DNA of 64,000 bases, taken from NCBI GenBank assembly GCA_963621995.1, contig CAVFFZ010000004.1, forward strand, positions 1 through 64,000, in the 5' to 3' direction. The DNA is from UMGS1663 sp963621995. GTDB lineage: Bacteria; Bacillota; Clostridia; TANB77; CAG-508. Positions 36,368 through 46,582 of this stretch are shown one piece after another. The notes beneath the pieces are model-generated. The model was not told where the DNA came from. It did not search any database and worked only from the letters and a program-made list of their open reading frames with translations. Each line of letters opens with the position of its first letter. Positions within the stretch are counted from its first letter, which is position 1. The position numbers were made by a program, and so were the translations under genes.

Positions 36368-37438
36368 TTATGATAAAGAATTAATTCCTATTTCTATAGC
36401 TTTTTCTATAGTTCCTTTATCTATATTTTCATCTTTTAATTTTTCCAACATTTCTTTAGCAAATATTCCTTTTAATGTGCTATCATTTGCTATTTCTTCT
36501 AAATTATAGCTAATCCTTGTTTTATCTTTAATTTTTATAATATTTTCAATTTCTATTAACTTATAAAGTTTATAAACATTTATTTCAAAATTTCTATTTC
36601 CTATTAATATAATTTTGTATAAATTATTCTGCTCTAATTCTAATTCATTTATTTTTTCCGCTAGTTCTTCTATTGTTTGAATCTCACTAATATTTAATTC
36701 TTGTTCCTTAAATTCTTTCTCGTCTAATGTAATGAATTCTAGATTTAAATTTCCTTTTTCTAAATTTCCTACTACCATTCCGTGTTTTCCTAATTCGTCA
36801 AAACCTAGGGAAATAGTAGAACCAGGATATACTATATTGTTTTTTTCTTCCACATTCTTTTTATGAATATGGCCTATTGCAACATAGTCAAAACCTATTT
36901 TTTGTAATTTTTTTGAAGATAAATTGTTATATTCTTTTTCTAATTTATCACTTCCATCTAAATTGCAGTGTGTTAATAATATGTTTATTTTTTCTCTGTT
37001 TTCTAATTTGATGTTTTCTATGTTTGAGTTATTACAATAAAAATCTTCAAACCCATATCCATATAAAATGAAGTCTTCGTTTTCCACTTTTTCTACATTT
37101 GCTGTGAATATTTTTACATTTTCATTCCAATTATATTTTGCATAATATGAGTTCTTTAAGTATGGGTCGTGATTACCTGGAGCAATATAAATTTTAGTAT
37201 TTGGTATCTGTTTAAAGCAATCATTTATAAAACTTATTGTGCTTTCTCTTATGTATTCATTATCATATAAATCCCCTGCTATAAATAAGTAAGGAATACT
37301 ATTTTCTTTTATATATTCTATCATCTTTTTGAATGCTTTTCTTTGATCCAACCTCCTTGTTTCTCCTAAGTCTCTTCTATTGCTAAGCATTTTAAATGGC
37401 GTATCAAAATGCATATCTGCTATATGTACAAACTTCAT
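36368..37438 (-). CDS. YhaO/SbcD-like metallophosphoesterase (DNA nuclease subunit)
   Basis: This 356-aa calcineurin-type nuclease has the metal motifs HIADMHFD, AGDLYDN, APGNHDPY, THCNLDG and GHIHKKN in the Mre11 order. I start it at the ATG at 37438, which is preceded by GGAGAA; an ATG 57 nt further upstream lacks a ribosome site. It forms an operon with the YhaN-like ATPase and probably supplies the nuclease activity of that complex. Confidence 0.9.
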   Translation of the reverse strand: MKFVHIADMHFDTPFKMLSNRRDLGETRRLDQRKAFKKMIEYIKENSIPYLFIAGDLYDNEYIRESTISFINDCFKQIPNTKIYIAPGNHDPYLKNSYYAKYNWNENVKIFTANVEKVENEDFILYGYGFEDFYCNNSNIENIKLENREKINILLTHCNLDGSDKLEKEYNNLSSKKLQKIGFDYVAIGHIHKKNVEEKNNIVYPGSTISLGFDELGKHGMVVGNLEKGNLNLEFITLDEKEFKEQELNISEIQTIEELAEKINELELEQNNLYKIILIGNRNFEINVYKLYKLIEIENIIKIKDKTRISYNLEEIANDSTLKGIFAKEMLEKLKDENIDKGTIEKAIEIGINSLS

Positions 37439-37596
37439 ATAATTCTCCTCCACAATTTCTTTGCTCATTATATCTATTAATAATAAAAATGTCAATATAT
37501 TTTGAACGTTTGTTTTGTCGTTTCTAATGTTTAAATGCTTTTATTTTAATATTTTAAACTTGCTCAAGTAATAATCTAGCTTTTAACAACTATCAA

Positions 37597-37620
37597 AAAA
37601 ATCCGCTATAGCGGATTTTT
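37597..37620. terminator. Terminator identical to that at 9241
   Basis: AAATCCGCTATAGCGGATTT with flanking A and T tracts ends the traG-like gene on - and faces the YhaO promoter region. Confidence 0.8.
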
Positions 37621-37630
37621 GCTCTTGATT

Positions 37631-39749
37631 TTATTCTTCCATTGGCCCAAATAATTCATCAAATTTTGCTTCTAATTCCTTTTGTATATCCTCTGTAAAT
37701 AGTTGAGGTTTTTTCTCTTTTTTTTCTTCATCACCTTGTGGTAATGTAGAACTATCAAAATCTTTAAAATCAAACAAGTCTGAAAGTGTTTCTTGCTTTT
37801 TAGGCATTCTTTCTATTTCTATACTTTTTTGTTTTGTTGGAGTCTCATCTATTTCTATGTTATGTAAAATATCTGATTTCCCTTCTTTTACACTTTCTTG
37901 TATATTTGAAATTTCATTTGGTATATTTTTTTCTTTTTCGTCAATATCTTCAAATAAGTCATCTAATGATTCTACTTTTAAATTTTCTACTGCTTTTTTA
38001 TCTGTTTCTGGGACATATGGATTATATGGATTGTATTTTCTCCATTCTCCCCTTACTCCAGCATCAAAATGATTATGGTCTAATTTGTTTTCCTCTAATT
38101 CTTTGCACATTTTTTGATGTGCAAAATAATAGTATTTCTTTGCTTTTACTGGTTTTATTCCTTTTTCAAAAATTATACATAAGTCATTGTCCATTCTACG
38201 AAGTTCATCCGGTGTCATTAATGGTCTTCCTAACATTTGTTCAGAATCGCTGAACCCTTGTTTATGTGCGTGTTTGTCACGATTTGTTGATTTGCTTTGT
38301 CTAAATATTGTTTTTTCTCCCAACGCTTTAGAGAAATATTCTACTGTTTTGTATGAGTTACTTCCTAAAAACACGTGTGTATCGCAGTTACCAATTATTG
38401 TTTCATAGCTTTTTTCGTATATTGCTTCTAATTGATCTAAGTTTTGTAAAATAACACTAAATTGAATTCCTCTACTTCTTGATGTTGATATTTTTTTGTC
38501 GAAGTCTGGTATTCTACCAATATTGGCAAACTCATCTAGTATAAAGTATACTGGCATTTGAAGTTTGCCCCCATTTAAGTCTGCATAATTGTATAATTGT
38601 TGTATCATTTGAGAGAAGAATATTGTAAGTAAAAAGTCATATGCTGTGTGTGTATCTGATGATATAACATATACAGCTGTTTTCTTTTTTCCTATATCTT
38701 CAAAATTTATTGTATCTGTTGATGTTACTTCTGCTATATCTTTTGAATCAAATTTTCCTAGTTTTGATTGTAATGAACTTAAAATTGATCCATAAGTTTT
38801 TTCTGGTGCTATTTCTATTGATTTGTAATACATTCTTGCTGGATGATCATAAGGTAATTGATTTATTAATTCTGTAAGTAAGTTACTTCCACCATTTGTG
38901 TTTGCTGCTCTTACTAATTCAGAACAACTTGCTAAGTTTTGCTCTTCTTCTGGTCTTGTAGCAATTAGGTAATAAATTAATGCTTTTAATAGTATTTCAG
39001 CCATGTCCTCCCAATATGGATCTGATTTACTTTCTGAAGCTTGACCTTTTACTACAGTGTTTGCTATTACATCTACATCTAACTCACTAGCTACGTGCAT
39101 TAATGGGTTGTACCCATCACTATTTACTGGATTTACTAAGTTTAATACTTTTATTTCATAGCCATGTTCTTTTAAGTATCCTGCTGTATCATCATATAAT
39201 TCACCCTTTGGATCTGTAAATACATATGAACCAAGCATTTGATATGCATTTGGTTTTGAATATGATGCAGATTTACCAGATCCAGATCCGTCCAACTATA
39301 AGTGTATTTATGTTTCCACGCTTATCTACTGGTAAATAGTTATCTTCCGCCAATATAATTCCTTTATTTTTGCTTAATATTCTATATTGCTCACCATGTT
39401 CACTCCAATCACTAGAACCATGTTCCATATCGTGATATTCACCCTTTGGTTTTGATTTTACAAAACCTATAATAGAACATATTATAAACAAAATTGTATA
39501 ATTCATTAAGCAACTTCCAAATGTACTTATGTATTCTGCTGAAAACATTCTTGTTATACTTGAAAAACTTCTAATTGCAGGTATTAGCCTATTTACAAAA
39601 GTGTCAAGTACAAATACACCTGTTCTTGAAGCATCTTCAATTGCTTCCGCTATAGGCGAAACAAGTACTATAGCTAAAAATACCCATAGTACTCCTATAA
39701 TAATTAAAATTTTTTTACTTTGTTTTAATGTTCTTTTAAACTTTTCCAT
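37631..39749 (-). CDS. VirD4/TraG-type coupling ATPase, requires a +1 shift at an in-frame CGG
   Basis: This is a type IV secretion coupling protein (T4SS-DNA_transf family, CD1115-like). The N-terminal part has two membrane regions (about 13-33 and 85-103) and GSSDWSEHGEQYRIL. At codon 154 the frame reads CGG (39290-39288) and would end 5 residues later. Skipping the C gives LIVGG then SGSGKSASYSKPNAYQMLG, restoring Walker A. VYFILDEFANIGRIPDFD (Walker B) and RSRGIQFSVILQNLDQL follow. The joined length is 705 aa. There is an acidic C-terminal tail. No relaxase or other transfer gene is nearby. Confidence 0.85.
39288..39290 (-). other. In-frame CGG at the traG/virD4 +1 shift site
   Basis: Coding strand: ATA GTT GGA CGG ATC TGG. 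Skipping C gives GTT GGA GGA TCT GGA TCT, that is VGGSGS of the P-loop. Confidence 0.8.
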
Positions 39750-39779
39750 GGCTTTCCACCTTTTCTTTAGTATGAATTT

Positions 39780-40031
39780 CTATCTTTCATCTTCTTTTAA
39801 TAATGTTGATTTTGTTCTTCTTGTTTTTCTATTTTCTAATATTTTTTCTCTTTGTTCTTTGCTAAAATTCATTTCATCCATGCTACATGTTACTGCTTTT
39901 ATTTCCATTGTCTGTTCTAAAAAACTATCTTTTTTCTTTGCTTCTGTTACTTGTATTCCTTTTTCATTTTCTTTTCCAAATGATATACATACTACATCAT
40001 AATTTTTTGAATCTCCACTTGTTTGACTCAT
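39780..40031 (-). CDS. Small hypothetical protein (83 aa) upstream of traG
   Basis: I do not recognise this family. The protein is charged and probably helical, with SFGKENEKGIQVTEAKKKDS and a basic NRKTRRTKS stretch. AGAGGAGG lies 9 nt before the ATG. It is 30 nt upstream of the coupling-protein gene and 17 nt after the preceding gene, so the three form an operon. Small charged proteins of this kind occur beside TraG genes in integrative elements. Confidence 0.65.
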   Translation of the reverse strand: MSQTSGDSKNYDVVCISFGKENEKGIQVTEAKKKDSFLEQTMEIKAVTCSMDEMNFSKEQREKILENRKTRRTKSTLLKEDER

Positions 40032-40048
40032 TATTAAACATCCTCCTC

Positions 40049-40564
40049 TTAGTCTTTCTTATCTCGTATTTCAAAAGCGAAATAAGATTTATATGGTTTT
40101 AATTTGCATTTACCTTTTACTTCATTTGTTTTCTCATCCATATATAGTACTGGTTTAATTTCTTCTGTTGTTTCTGGGTCTATAATTGATATTGGTCTCT
40201 TTAAATTTGGTGTATATCTAAATTCTTTATATTCTTCTTTATCTGAATATAATGTATCAAACTTGATTGGCATAGGTTTTTTAGAAATTTTTACTTTATC
40301 ATCTTCTAAAACTCCTGTATTAACAACTACTTTTTCTTTTCCAAATGATAGGAATAGTAACTGTTCTTCACGATCTGGCTCATCTATGAAGAATGTTTTT
40401 CTTTTTAAATCTCCTTTTATTTCTTCAGTAGATACTAATCTTTCTACTGTGTATTTAGGATATTCTTGTAAATACTCTTTCGCTGTTTTGTTTATTCTAT
40501 ATGTTACTGTATTTACTCCTGCTGGATCTGTTATACTAAAGTGTTTTCCTTGTATACTTTCCAT
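40049..40564 (-). CDS. Hypothetical protein (171 aa), first gene of the traG operon
   Basis: There is no family I can name. The protein is soluble, beta-rich and charged, with TYRINKTAKEYLQEYPKYTV and LYMDEKTNEVKGKCKLKPYK. The ATG at 40564 has AAAGGGGTG upstream; longer in-frame extensions lack one. It starts the three-gene set with the 83-aa gene and the coupling ATPase. Confidence 0.65.
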   Translation of the reverse strand: MESIQGKHFSITDPAGVNTVTYRINKTAKEYLQEYPKYTVERLVSTEEIKGDLKRKTFFIDEPDREEQLLFLSFGKEKVVVNTGVLEDDKVKISKKPMPIKFDTLYSDKEEYKEFRYTPNLKRPISIIDPETTEEIKPVLYMDEKTNEVKGKCKLKPYKSYFAFEIRDKKD

Positions 40565-40708
40565 GTTACACCCCTTTCTATGAACCAATTTTCCACAGTT
40601 TTTCTTTAGTTTGACAACTATACATAATTGTACAACTAAATACATAAAATGTCAATATTTGGCAAAGATACTTTATTTTAATATTCTTTTGTATCTTCAA
40701 CTTTGTAA

Positions 40709-41602
40709 TTATGATATTATTGTTTTGTTTCTTGGTTCAAACTTTGATATATTTTTTAATTTTTCATAAATTTCTACTTCTTCTTCTGATGGATTTTTAG
40801 GTACCACTATTTTTACTTGTGCTATTAAATCTCCTCTTCCGCCTTTTCCGTCTTTGTAACCTTTTGCTGGTATTTTTATTTTTTCTCCACTCACTACTCC
40901 TTGTGGTACATATATTTTGCTTTCTCCATCTATTGTTTCTATTTGTGCCTTTGTTCCTAAAACTGCTTCCCAAGGCGTAAGCAATAAATCTGTATATATA
41001 TCATATCCATGTAATTTGTAAATATTACTGTCTTCTATATTTACTTTTATGAATAGGTCTCCGTTTTTGCCACCATTTTGTCCTTGTTTTCCTTGACCTA
41101 TTAGGCGTATTTTTTCACCATTTCTTATTCCTGCTGGTATTTTTACATCAAATGTTGTCATTTTCCCATTTACTGTACGTAGAGATATTTTTTTATTTGT
41201 TCCATAAAATGCTTGTTTAATTCCTACATCAATTTGTGTTTCTACATTGTCGCCTTTGACAGGGACTTTGGTTTTTGCTGTTTTTATTTTTTCTACTTTA
41301 TTTATTCCAAATAATAAACTCCATAAGTCTGTTCTTGTTTCTCTTTCTTCTCTGTCTTTTTGTTTATCAATTTTCTTTCCCACATTAGAATACCAAATTC
41401 TATCATATTTTCTTTTTGATGCATTATTAGACAACACTCTATATGCTTCGTTTATGTCTTTAAATCTTTCTTCTGCTTCTTTTCCATCATTTACATCTGG
41501 ATGATATTTTTTTGCTTGATTGTGAAAAGCTGTTTTTATTTCGTCTATATTTACTTTATTGTTTTCTAACCCTAATATTTTATAATAATCTTTGAAAATC
41601 AT
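40709..41602 (-). CDS. DnaJ-like co-chaperone (CbpA type, no zinc finger)
   Basis: The J domain (1-67) has HPD at 34-36 and the KDINEAYRVLSN helix, so it can stimulate DnaK. No CXXCXGXG zinc repeats are present. Two C-terminal substrate-binding domains follow, with GKQGQNGGKNGDLFIKVNI and TPWEAVLGTKAQIETIDGES. The 297-aa length fits CbpA-like proteins. It is a single gene; GGGAGG precedes the ATG. Confidence 0.9.
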   Translation of the reverse strand: MIFKDYYKILGLENNKVNIDEIKTAFHNQAKKYHPDVNDGKEAEERFKDINEAYRVLSNNASKRKYDRIWYSNVGKKIDKQKDREERETRTDLWSLLFGINKVEKIKTAKTKVPVKGDNVETQIDVGIKQAFYGTNKKISLRTVNGKMTTFDVKIPAGIRNGEKIRLIGQGKQGQNGGKNGDLFIKVNIEDSNIYKLHGYDIYTDLLLTPWEAVLGTKAQIETIDGESKIYVPQGVVSGEKIKIPAKGYKDGKGGRGDLIAQVKIVVPKNPSEEEVEIYEKLKNISKFEPRNKTIIS

Positions 41603-41741
41603 TTAACATCCTCCCATTATCAATGGTGGATTTATTATATCAAGTTTAGTCTATTTTTTCAATAGTTTCTCTTGTAAATTTTAGGGAATTCAAAATTTAA
41701 TTAAACCTATTGACGTAATAAAAATTTATTAGTAAAATTAT

Positions 41742-41792
41742 AAAAAGCACTCCTTATTGACATTTTATGTGTCTAAAAGGAGTGTTCTTTTT
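41742..41792. terminator. Terminator of ddl
   Basis: GCACTCCTT (41747-41755) pairs with AAGGAGTGT (41777-41785), flanked by A5 on the left and T-rich sequence on the right, so it works for the minus-strand ddl. Confidence 0.75.
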
Positions 41793-41808
41793 GAATTAAT
41801 TTTAATAT

Positions 41809-42861
41809 TTACTTTTCCATTGCTAATGCTATTATATTATCTAATAAATCTGAATATTTTATTCCTACTGCTTCAAATAACTTTGGATACATGCTAATTG
41901 CAGTAAATCCCGGTAATGTATTTATTTCGTTAATTATTATCTTATTTGTTCCTTTTTCTACAAAGAAATCTACTCTTGAAAGTCCTGAACCACTTACTGC
42001 CTTAAATGCTTTTATTGCTTGTTTTCTAATCTCTTTAGATATATTTTCTTCAATATTTGCAGGAATTATTGTTCTTGATTCGCTATTTTTATATTTTGAA
42101 TCAAAGCTATAAAATTCTTCTGCAGATAAAACTTCTCCTACGCATGATACTACAACATCTTCGTTTCCTAGTACTGCGCATTCTATTTCTCTTCCTATTA
42201 TTCCTTGTTCTACCAATATTTTGTTATCATATTTACCTGCATAAACTATTGCTTCTTCTAGTTCCTTTTTATTTTTTACTTTTCGTATTCCTACAGAAGA
42301 CCCTGAATTAGAGGGTTTTACAAACATTGGATATTCTAACTTTTCTTCTGTTTTTTTACTTACTTCTTCTAATGTACAAATACTTTCTTCAAAATTTTCT
42401 TCTATATATCTAAATTTTTCTTTATCTTTTCTTATATATACATATTTTGCTTGGTTTAATCCTGCTTTTTCAAATATTATTTTTGCATAAACTTTATCCA
42501 TGCAAACACTTGAAGCTAATACTTTGCATCCAACATATGGAACTTTTAAAAGTTCAAATAAACCTTGTATTGTTCCGTCTTCTCCATATAATCCATGAAG
42601 TACTGGGAAAATGCAATCCATTTGTTTTAAATAGTTCATTGGATCATCAAGCTTTTCTATTTCGTCTAATTTATCTCCAACTTCTATTGTTCCTATTTCT
42701 TCTATTTTTTTAGTGTATTTATACCATTTTCCTTCTTCATCTATGTATATTGGATATATGTCATATTTATCTTGTTTTAAATTTTTAATAATGGATGTTC
42801 CTGAAACAATTGATACATCATGTTCAGTAGACATTCCTCCAAATATAACTGCTAATTTCAT
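41809..42861 (-). CDS. ddl: D-alanine--D-alanine ligase
   Basis: This ATP-grasp enzyme makes the D-Ala-D-Ala dipeptide for MurF. It has GGMSTEHDVSIVSG near the N-terminus, HGLYGEDGTIQGLFEL, PYVGCKVLASSVCMDK, VKPSNSGSSVGIRKV and the C-terminal EINTLPGFTAISMYPKLFEA. At 350 aa the length is normal. It is 75 nt after murF in the same direction, and the two act in consecutive steps. GGAGGT precedes the ATG. Confidence 0.95.
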   Translation of the reverse strand: MKLAVIFGGMSTEHDVSIVSGTSIIKNLKQDKYDIYPIYIDEEGKWYKYTKKIEEIGTIEVGDKLDEIEKLDDPMNYLKQMDCIFPVLHGLYGEDGTIQGLFELLKVPYVGCKVLASSVCMDKVYAKIIFEKAGLNQAKYVYIRKDKEKFRYIEENFEESICTLEEVSKKTEEKLEYPMFVKPSNSGSSVGIRKVKNKKELEEAIVYAGKYDNKILVEQGIIGREIECAVLGNEDVVVSCVGEVLSAEEFYSFDSKYKNSESRTIIPANIEENISKEIRKQAIKAFKAVSGSGLSRVDFFVEKGTNKIIINEINTLPGFTAISMYPKLFEAVGIKYSDLLDNIIALAMEK

Positions 42862-42936
42862 ACTTTTACCTCCATATTAATTTTTTCTAATTAACATTGT
42901 CTAAAACTGAGAATCTGTTACAATCAAGGATTGTCC

Positions 42937-44331
42937 CTAATTATGAATTTTTTCTATTATTTCTCCAAATTTCATTCCATTTGATGCTTTAAATAGAATG
43001 CAATCATTTTCTTTTTTTATTTTATTTAATATATCTGTCGCTTCTTCGTTTGATTCACATTCTATTACATTTTCTTTGTTCATTTCTGTTTTAGCTATAT
43101 TTGCAATATATTCTGCTTCTTTGCCTACTACTATTAATATATCAATTTTATTTTTTATTACTTCTTTTCCTACTTTTTCATGTAATTCTTTAGAATATTC
43201 ACCTAATTCTAGCATATCTCCTAATACTGCTATTTTTCTTTTGTTTTCTATTTTTCCTAAATACTCTAAAGCTGCTTTCATAGAATCATAATTTGCATTA
43301 TAACAATCATTTATAATTGTTATATTTTCTTCTATTTTTGTGATGTCCATTCTTTTTTTAGTTAATTCAAACCTTTCTATTCCATTTTTTATTTTTTCTA
43401 TTGGTATTTCAAAAATACTTCCTACTGCGATTGCACATAAACTATTTAGTACAAAGTGATTTCCTCCTACGGGAACATGTATTTTTGTATTTGTACCTTT
43501 TAATATATATGTGCTTCCATCTTCTTTTGATTCAATATTTTCTGCTGAAAAATCGCTTTTGTTTTCTATTCCATATGTAACTATTTTGTATTTTTCTTTA
43601 TTCTCTAAATACCATTTATGTAATAAATCATTATCATTATTTATAACTATTGTTCCGTCTTTTTCCATTCCTTCTAATATTTCTAGTTTTGCTTTTAATA
43701 TATTCTCTCTTGATCCTAAATTACCAATATGTGCAGTTCCTATATTGGTAATTACACAAACTGTTGGTTTTGCAATTTTAGTTAGCGTACTTATTTCACC
43801 AAAATGATTCATTCCCATTTCAATAGTTAATGCTTCTTCATTTTTTAATCTGAATATTGTAAGTGGCACACCAATATGGTTATTGTAATTGCCTTCTGTT
43901 TTCAATGTGTTGAATTTTTGATTCATTACATTTGCAACTATATCTTTTGTGCTTGTTTTTCCTACGCTACCCGTAATTGCTACTACAGGTATATTATACA
44001 TGGTTCTTTTGTATGTTGCTATTTGTTGTATTGCTTTTATTGTATCTTCTACTATAATAATGAATTTGTCTTTATATTTTTCTTTTTGTTCTTCAGTTAT
44101 TTGAATATCTTGCAAAATTGCACCTTTAGCTCCTTTTGCAAATGCTTCTTCATAATAGATACTACCATTAATAGTTTCTCCCTGAATTCCTAAATAGGTA
44201 TCTCCTTCCTTTGTTTTTCTTGAATCTTTCTCAAAATTTTGACAAAGATATTTCTCATTTCCTATTACTAACTTTCCATTTGTAACATTTAAAATTTCCC
44301 TTACACTTATTTTATGGTCTTCTTTTTCCAT
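42937..44331 (-). CDS. murF: UDP-MurNAc-tripeptide--D-Ala-D-Ala ligase
   Basis: This cytoplasmic Mur ligase has the P-loop ITGSVGKTSTKDIVANV, EGNYNNHIGVPLTIFRL, EMGMNHFGEI, NDCYNANYDSMKAALEYLG and LGDMLELGEYSKELHEKVG. At 464 aa the length is normal. It adds the dipeptide made by Ddl, the next gene downstream. CGGAGG lies before the ATG. Confidence 0.95.
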   Translation of the reverse strand: MEKEDHKISVREILNVTNGKLVIGNEKYLCQNFEKDSRKTKEGDTYLGIQGETINGSIYYEEAFAKGAKGAILQDIQITEEQKEKYKDKFIIIVEDTIKAIQQIATYKRTMYNIPVVAITGSVGKTSTKDIVANVMNQKFNTLKTEGNYNNHIGVPLTIFRLKNEEALTIEMGMNHFGEISTLTKIAKPTVCVITNIGTAHIGNLGSRENILKAKLEILEGMEKDGTIVINNDNDLLHKWYLENKEKYKIVTYGIENKSDFSAENIESKEDGSTYILKGTNTKIHVPVGGNHFVLNSLCAIAVGSIFEIPIEKIKNGIERFELTKKRMDITKIEENITIINDCYNANYDSMKAALEYLGKIENKRKIAVLGDMLELGEYSKELHEKVGKEVIKNKIDILIVVGKEAEYIANIAKTEMNKENVIECESNEEATDILNKIKKENDCILFKASNGMKFGEIIEKIHN

Positions 44332-44442
44332 AATTTTCTTTTCCTCCGTTTATATTTTTATGTTTAGGAGATTAAATATATTTATATTTTAATCTTTTAT
44401 ATTATATGTCAATTGTTTTTTATTTGCAATATGAAAATGACG

Positions 44443-44502
44443 TAAAGGAAGCGTTGCCTTTTGGTTAATCTTTCATGCTCCAAAAGGCGACGTCCCTAAT
44501 TG
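44443..44502. repeat. Dispersed intergenic repeat, copy 2 (hairpin form)
   Basis: Read on -, it carries GCCTTTTGG (complement of 44480-44488) and, after AGCATGAAAGATTAA, CCAAAAGGC, a 9-bp perfect stem, then AACG. It lies 4 nt after the ypeB stop and could act as its 3' end. Confidence 0.6.
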
Positions 44503-44506
44503 GATA

Positions 44507-45910
44507 TTACATTGTTAAAGTTCCGTTTGGTGTATTTTTTATTACTAATATATCTTCTTCTGCTCCTGTTTCTGCATTTATATATACTAAAAATTCTGTA
44601 CCATCTACTTTTCCTTTAAACTCCCAACAGAATATTTCTGTTTTAAATTCTGTTGGAATCATTGCCATTCCTTCACTTTCTATTTGTAAACTTTTGTTTA
44701 AATTCTCTTTTGCTTTTTCTTTAGTTATTTTAGCTACAGGTATATTTCTTTCATAGTGTGAATTTAAATATCCTGTTGTTTCTATTCCTAGTATTTCGCC
44801 ATTATCTAATGCAACTTTTACTTTTATTAAGTCTGGATACACTACAACATCCCCATTTGTGCTTTTTTGATTGTATGCATAATTTATTGTAACTACTCCA
44901 TTTTGTTTTAAATAATATGTTTCTTTCATGTTTGGAAATCCCTTACTATTTAAGAAATCTTTTCCTATTTCATCTGCTCTTTCTTGTGATATACTTTCAG
45001 CTTCCACATTTCTATTGTAATTCATAAATATTATATGTCCACCTTTTTTGCTTACAGATACTGTTATTATCTCATTTTTATCATTTTTTGTTTTTATGCT
45101 AAAATCATATGAAGGTATATCTATGTCTTCTGACACTCCATTTGAATTTATTTCTCCTATTTTATCATTCCCTATAAAATCAGTTGCTATTTTCTTTGCT
45201 TCTTCTTCACTTATTTCTTCCCCTGTTAGCCCTTTTTTCTCTACTGATGTCATATGTTCTGAAAATGCACCATCATATATTAAACCTGAATATTCATGAA
45301 AGTTTTCCTCCAAATTACTAAAACTATCTTTGGAAATATTACTTACCTGTGTTAAAAGCACACTACTTCCTTTATTGGTTAGTTCTCCCCACTTTATTCT
45401 TCCATCATTTATATCTGCTGATAGTTGATTAAGTGTGTTTTCTAATTCTACACTGTATGTGTGCAATTCTTTTAAATTGCTGAAATCGTCATCTGTCAAA
45501 TCTTGATTATTTATATTTTTTCTTGATAGTGAAAAGCTATAATCACTTACTTGGTTTAAAAATTTTGATGTGTTTGCAAGTTCTTGTGAACCCATTGGAA
45601 GTCTTGCTAAGTAACTTTGTGCTAAATTTGCTTCTCTCCACACATGTGTTAAAGTTTCTGCTCCGTGTTCTGGAGTACTAGATATTAATGATTTTGCTAA
45701 ATATGTTTCTACATTTTCCACATAACTAACTAATTCAAAAAATGCCATATTATAATTATTTTCTGTTGTTTGCCTAAATTGTCTTTCTCTTTTGTAAGTA
45801 TAAAGCCCTAAAACTGCTATAATAGTAATTAATGTTACTACTAAACTTAGCATATGTCTATCTTTTAAACGATTTTTCCAATCGTATAATTTTGATTTTA
45901 TTTTTCCCAT
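44507..45910 (-). CDS. ypeB: Germination protein YpeB
   Basis: The 467-aa protein has one N-terminal membrane helix (about 20-37) and the conserved YpeB region NYNMAFFELVSYVENVETYL with LIHVWREANLAQSYLARLP-like sequence. Three C-terminal PepSY-like units follow (GEEISEEEAKKIATDFIG, SQERADEIGKDFLNSKG, TKEKAKENLNKSLQIE). YpeB stabilises and controls the cortex-lytic enzyme SleB in spores. It lies just downstream of sleB, as in other spore formers. GGAGAAG precedes the ATG. Confidence 0.93.
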   Translation of the reverse strand: MGKIKSKLYDWKNRLKDRHMLSLVVTLITIIAVLGLYTYKRERQFRQTTENNYNMAFFELVSYVENVETYLAKSLISSTPEHGAETLTHVWREANLAQSYLARLPMGSQELANTSKFLNQVSDYSFSLSRKNINNQDLTDDDFSNLKELHTYSVELENTLNQLSADINDGRIKWGELTNKGSSVLLTQVSNISKDSFSNLEENFHEYSGLIYDGAFSEHMTSVEKKGLTGEEISEEEAKKIATDFIGNDKIGEINSNGVSEDIDIPSYDFSIKTKNDKNEIITVSVSKKGGHIIFMNYNRNVEAESISQERADEIGKDFLNSKGFPNMKETYYLKQNGVVTINYAYNQKSTNGDVVVYPDLIKVKVALDNGEILGIETTGYLNSHYERNIPVAKITKEKAKENLNKSLQIESEGMAMIPTEFKTEIFCWEFKGKVDGTEFLVYINAETGAEEDILVIKNTPNGTLTM

Positions 45911-45939
45911 TCTTCTCTTCTCCTTTATTAATTAATATA

Positions 45940-45976
45940 CCAAAAGGGACAGATCAACCAAAAGGAAACGTCCCCA
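45940..45976. repeat. Dispersed intergenic repeat, copy 3
   Basis: ACCAAAAGGGACAGATC followed by AACCAAAAGGAAACGTCCCC lies between sleB and ypeB, interrupting that otherwise tight operon. Confidence 0.6.
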
Positions 45977-45984
45977 TAAGTAAT

Positions 45985-46458
45985 TTATTTGCAAAATCTG
46001 TGTTTTCCTATTGTTTTTATTAGTGGTCTTGACCATATCCATTTGTTTGTGGCAGTTGCTGGATTAAAATAATATATTGCTCCCCCTGTTGGATCCCAAC
46101 CATTTAGTGCATCTTGTGCTGCTTTTAACACTGTTGAACCTTCTGCTATTGGGTGATTTATTTGTCCGTCTGAAACGGCTGTAAATGCACCACTTTGATA
46201 TATTACTCCTGCTATTGTGTTAGGAAAATTTGGATCTTTTACTCTGTTTAAAATTACTGCACCAACTGCAACTTGTCCCTCATACGGTTCTCCTCTTGCC
46301 TCTCCATTTATTGCTCTTGCTATTAATTGGACATTTGATGTTGAGCCTGCATTTGCCGCATATACTTCTGTTTGATTATTTTTAGGTAAATTAAAAATTG
46401 CTATTACTCCTATTAACAAAATCATTATAATTAATAATATTTTGCATATTTTTTTCAC
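45985..46458 (-). CDS. sleB: Spore cortex-lytic enzyme SleB-like cell wall hydrolase
   Basis: A signal peptide (1-34) precedes a Hydrolase_2 domain: LIARAINGEARGEPYEGQVA, with the catalytic Glu, AVILNRVKDPNFPNTIAGVI and the C-terminal GAIYYFNPATATNKWIWSR. The N-terminal peptidoglycan-binding domain of Bacillus SleB is absent, giving 157 aa, as in many Clostridia. It starts at a GTG with AAGGAG upstream. It is paired with ypeB for cortex breakdown during germination. Confidence 0.92.
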   Translation of the reverse strand: MKKICKILLIIMILLIGVIAIFNLPKNNQTEVYAANAGSTSNVQLIARAINGEARGEPYEGQVAVGAVILNRVKDPNFPNTIAGVIYQSGAFTAVSDGQINHPIAEGSTVLKAAQDALNGWDPTGGAIYYFNPATATNKWIWSRPLIKTIGKHRFCK

Positions 46459-46582
46459 TTTATTTCTCCTTTTAATTTATAAGTATTTCATTTATATTTT
46501 GTATGTTTTTTTATGTTTTATTCTTTTTTTATTTATTTTTGTTATTTTTTATGGTAAAATTAAAAAAAACATTTTACGATTG

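Noticed and set aside
37631..39295. A 554-aa TraG starting at a start codon at 39295
   Set aside because: It would lack the membrane anchors and begin inside Walker A without a ribosome site; the upstream frame supplies the missing part.
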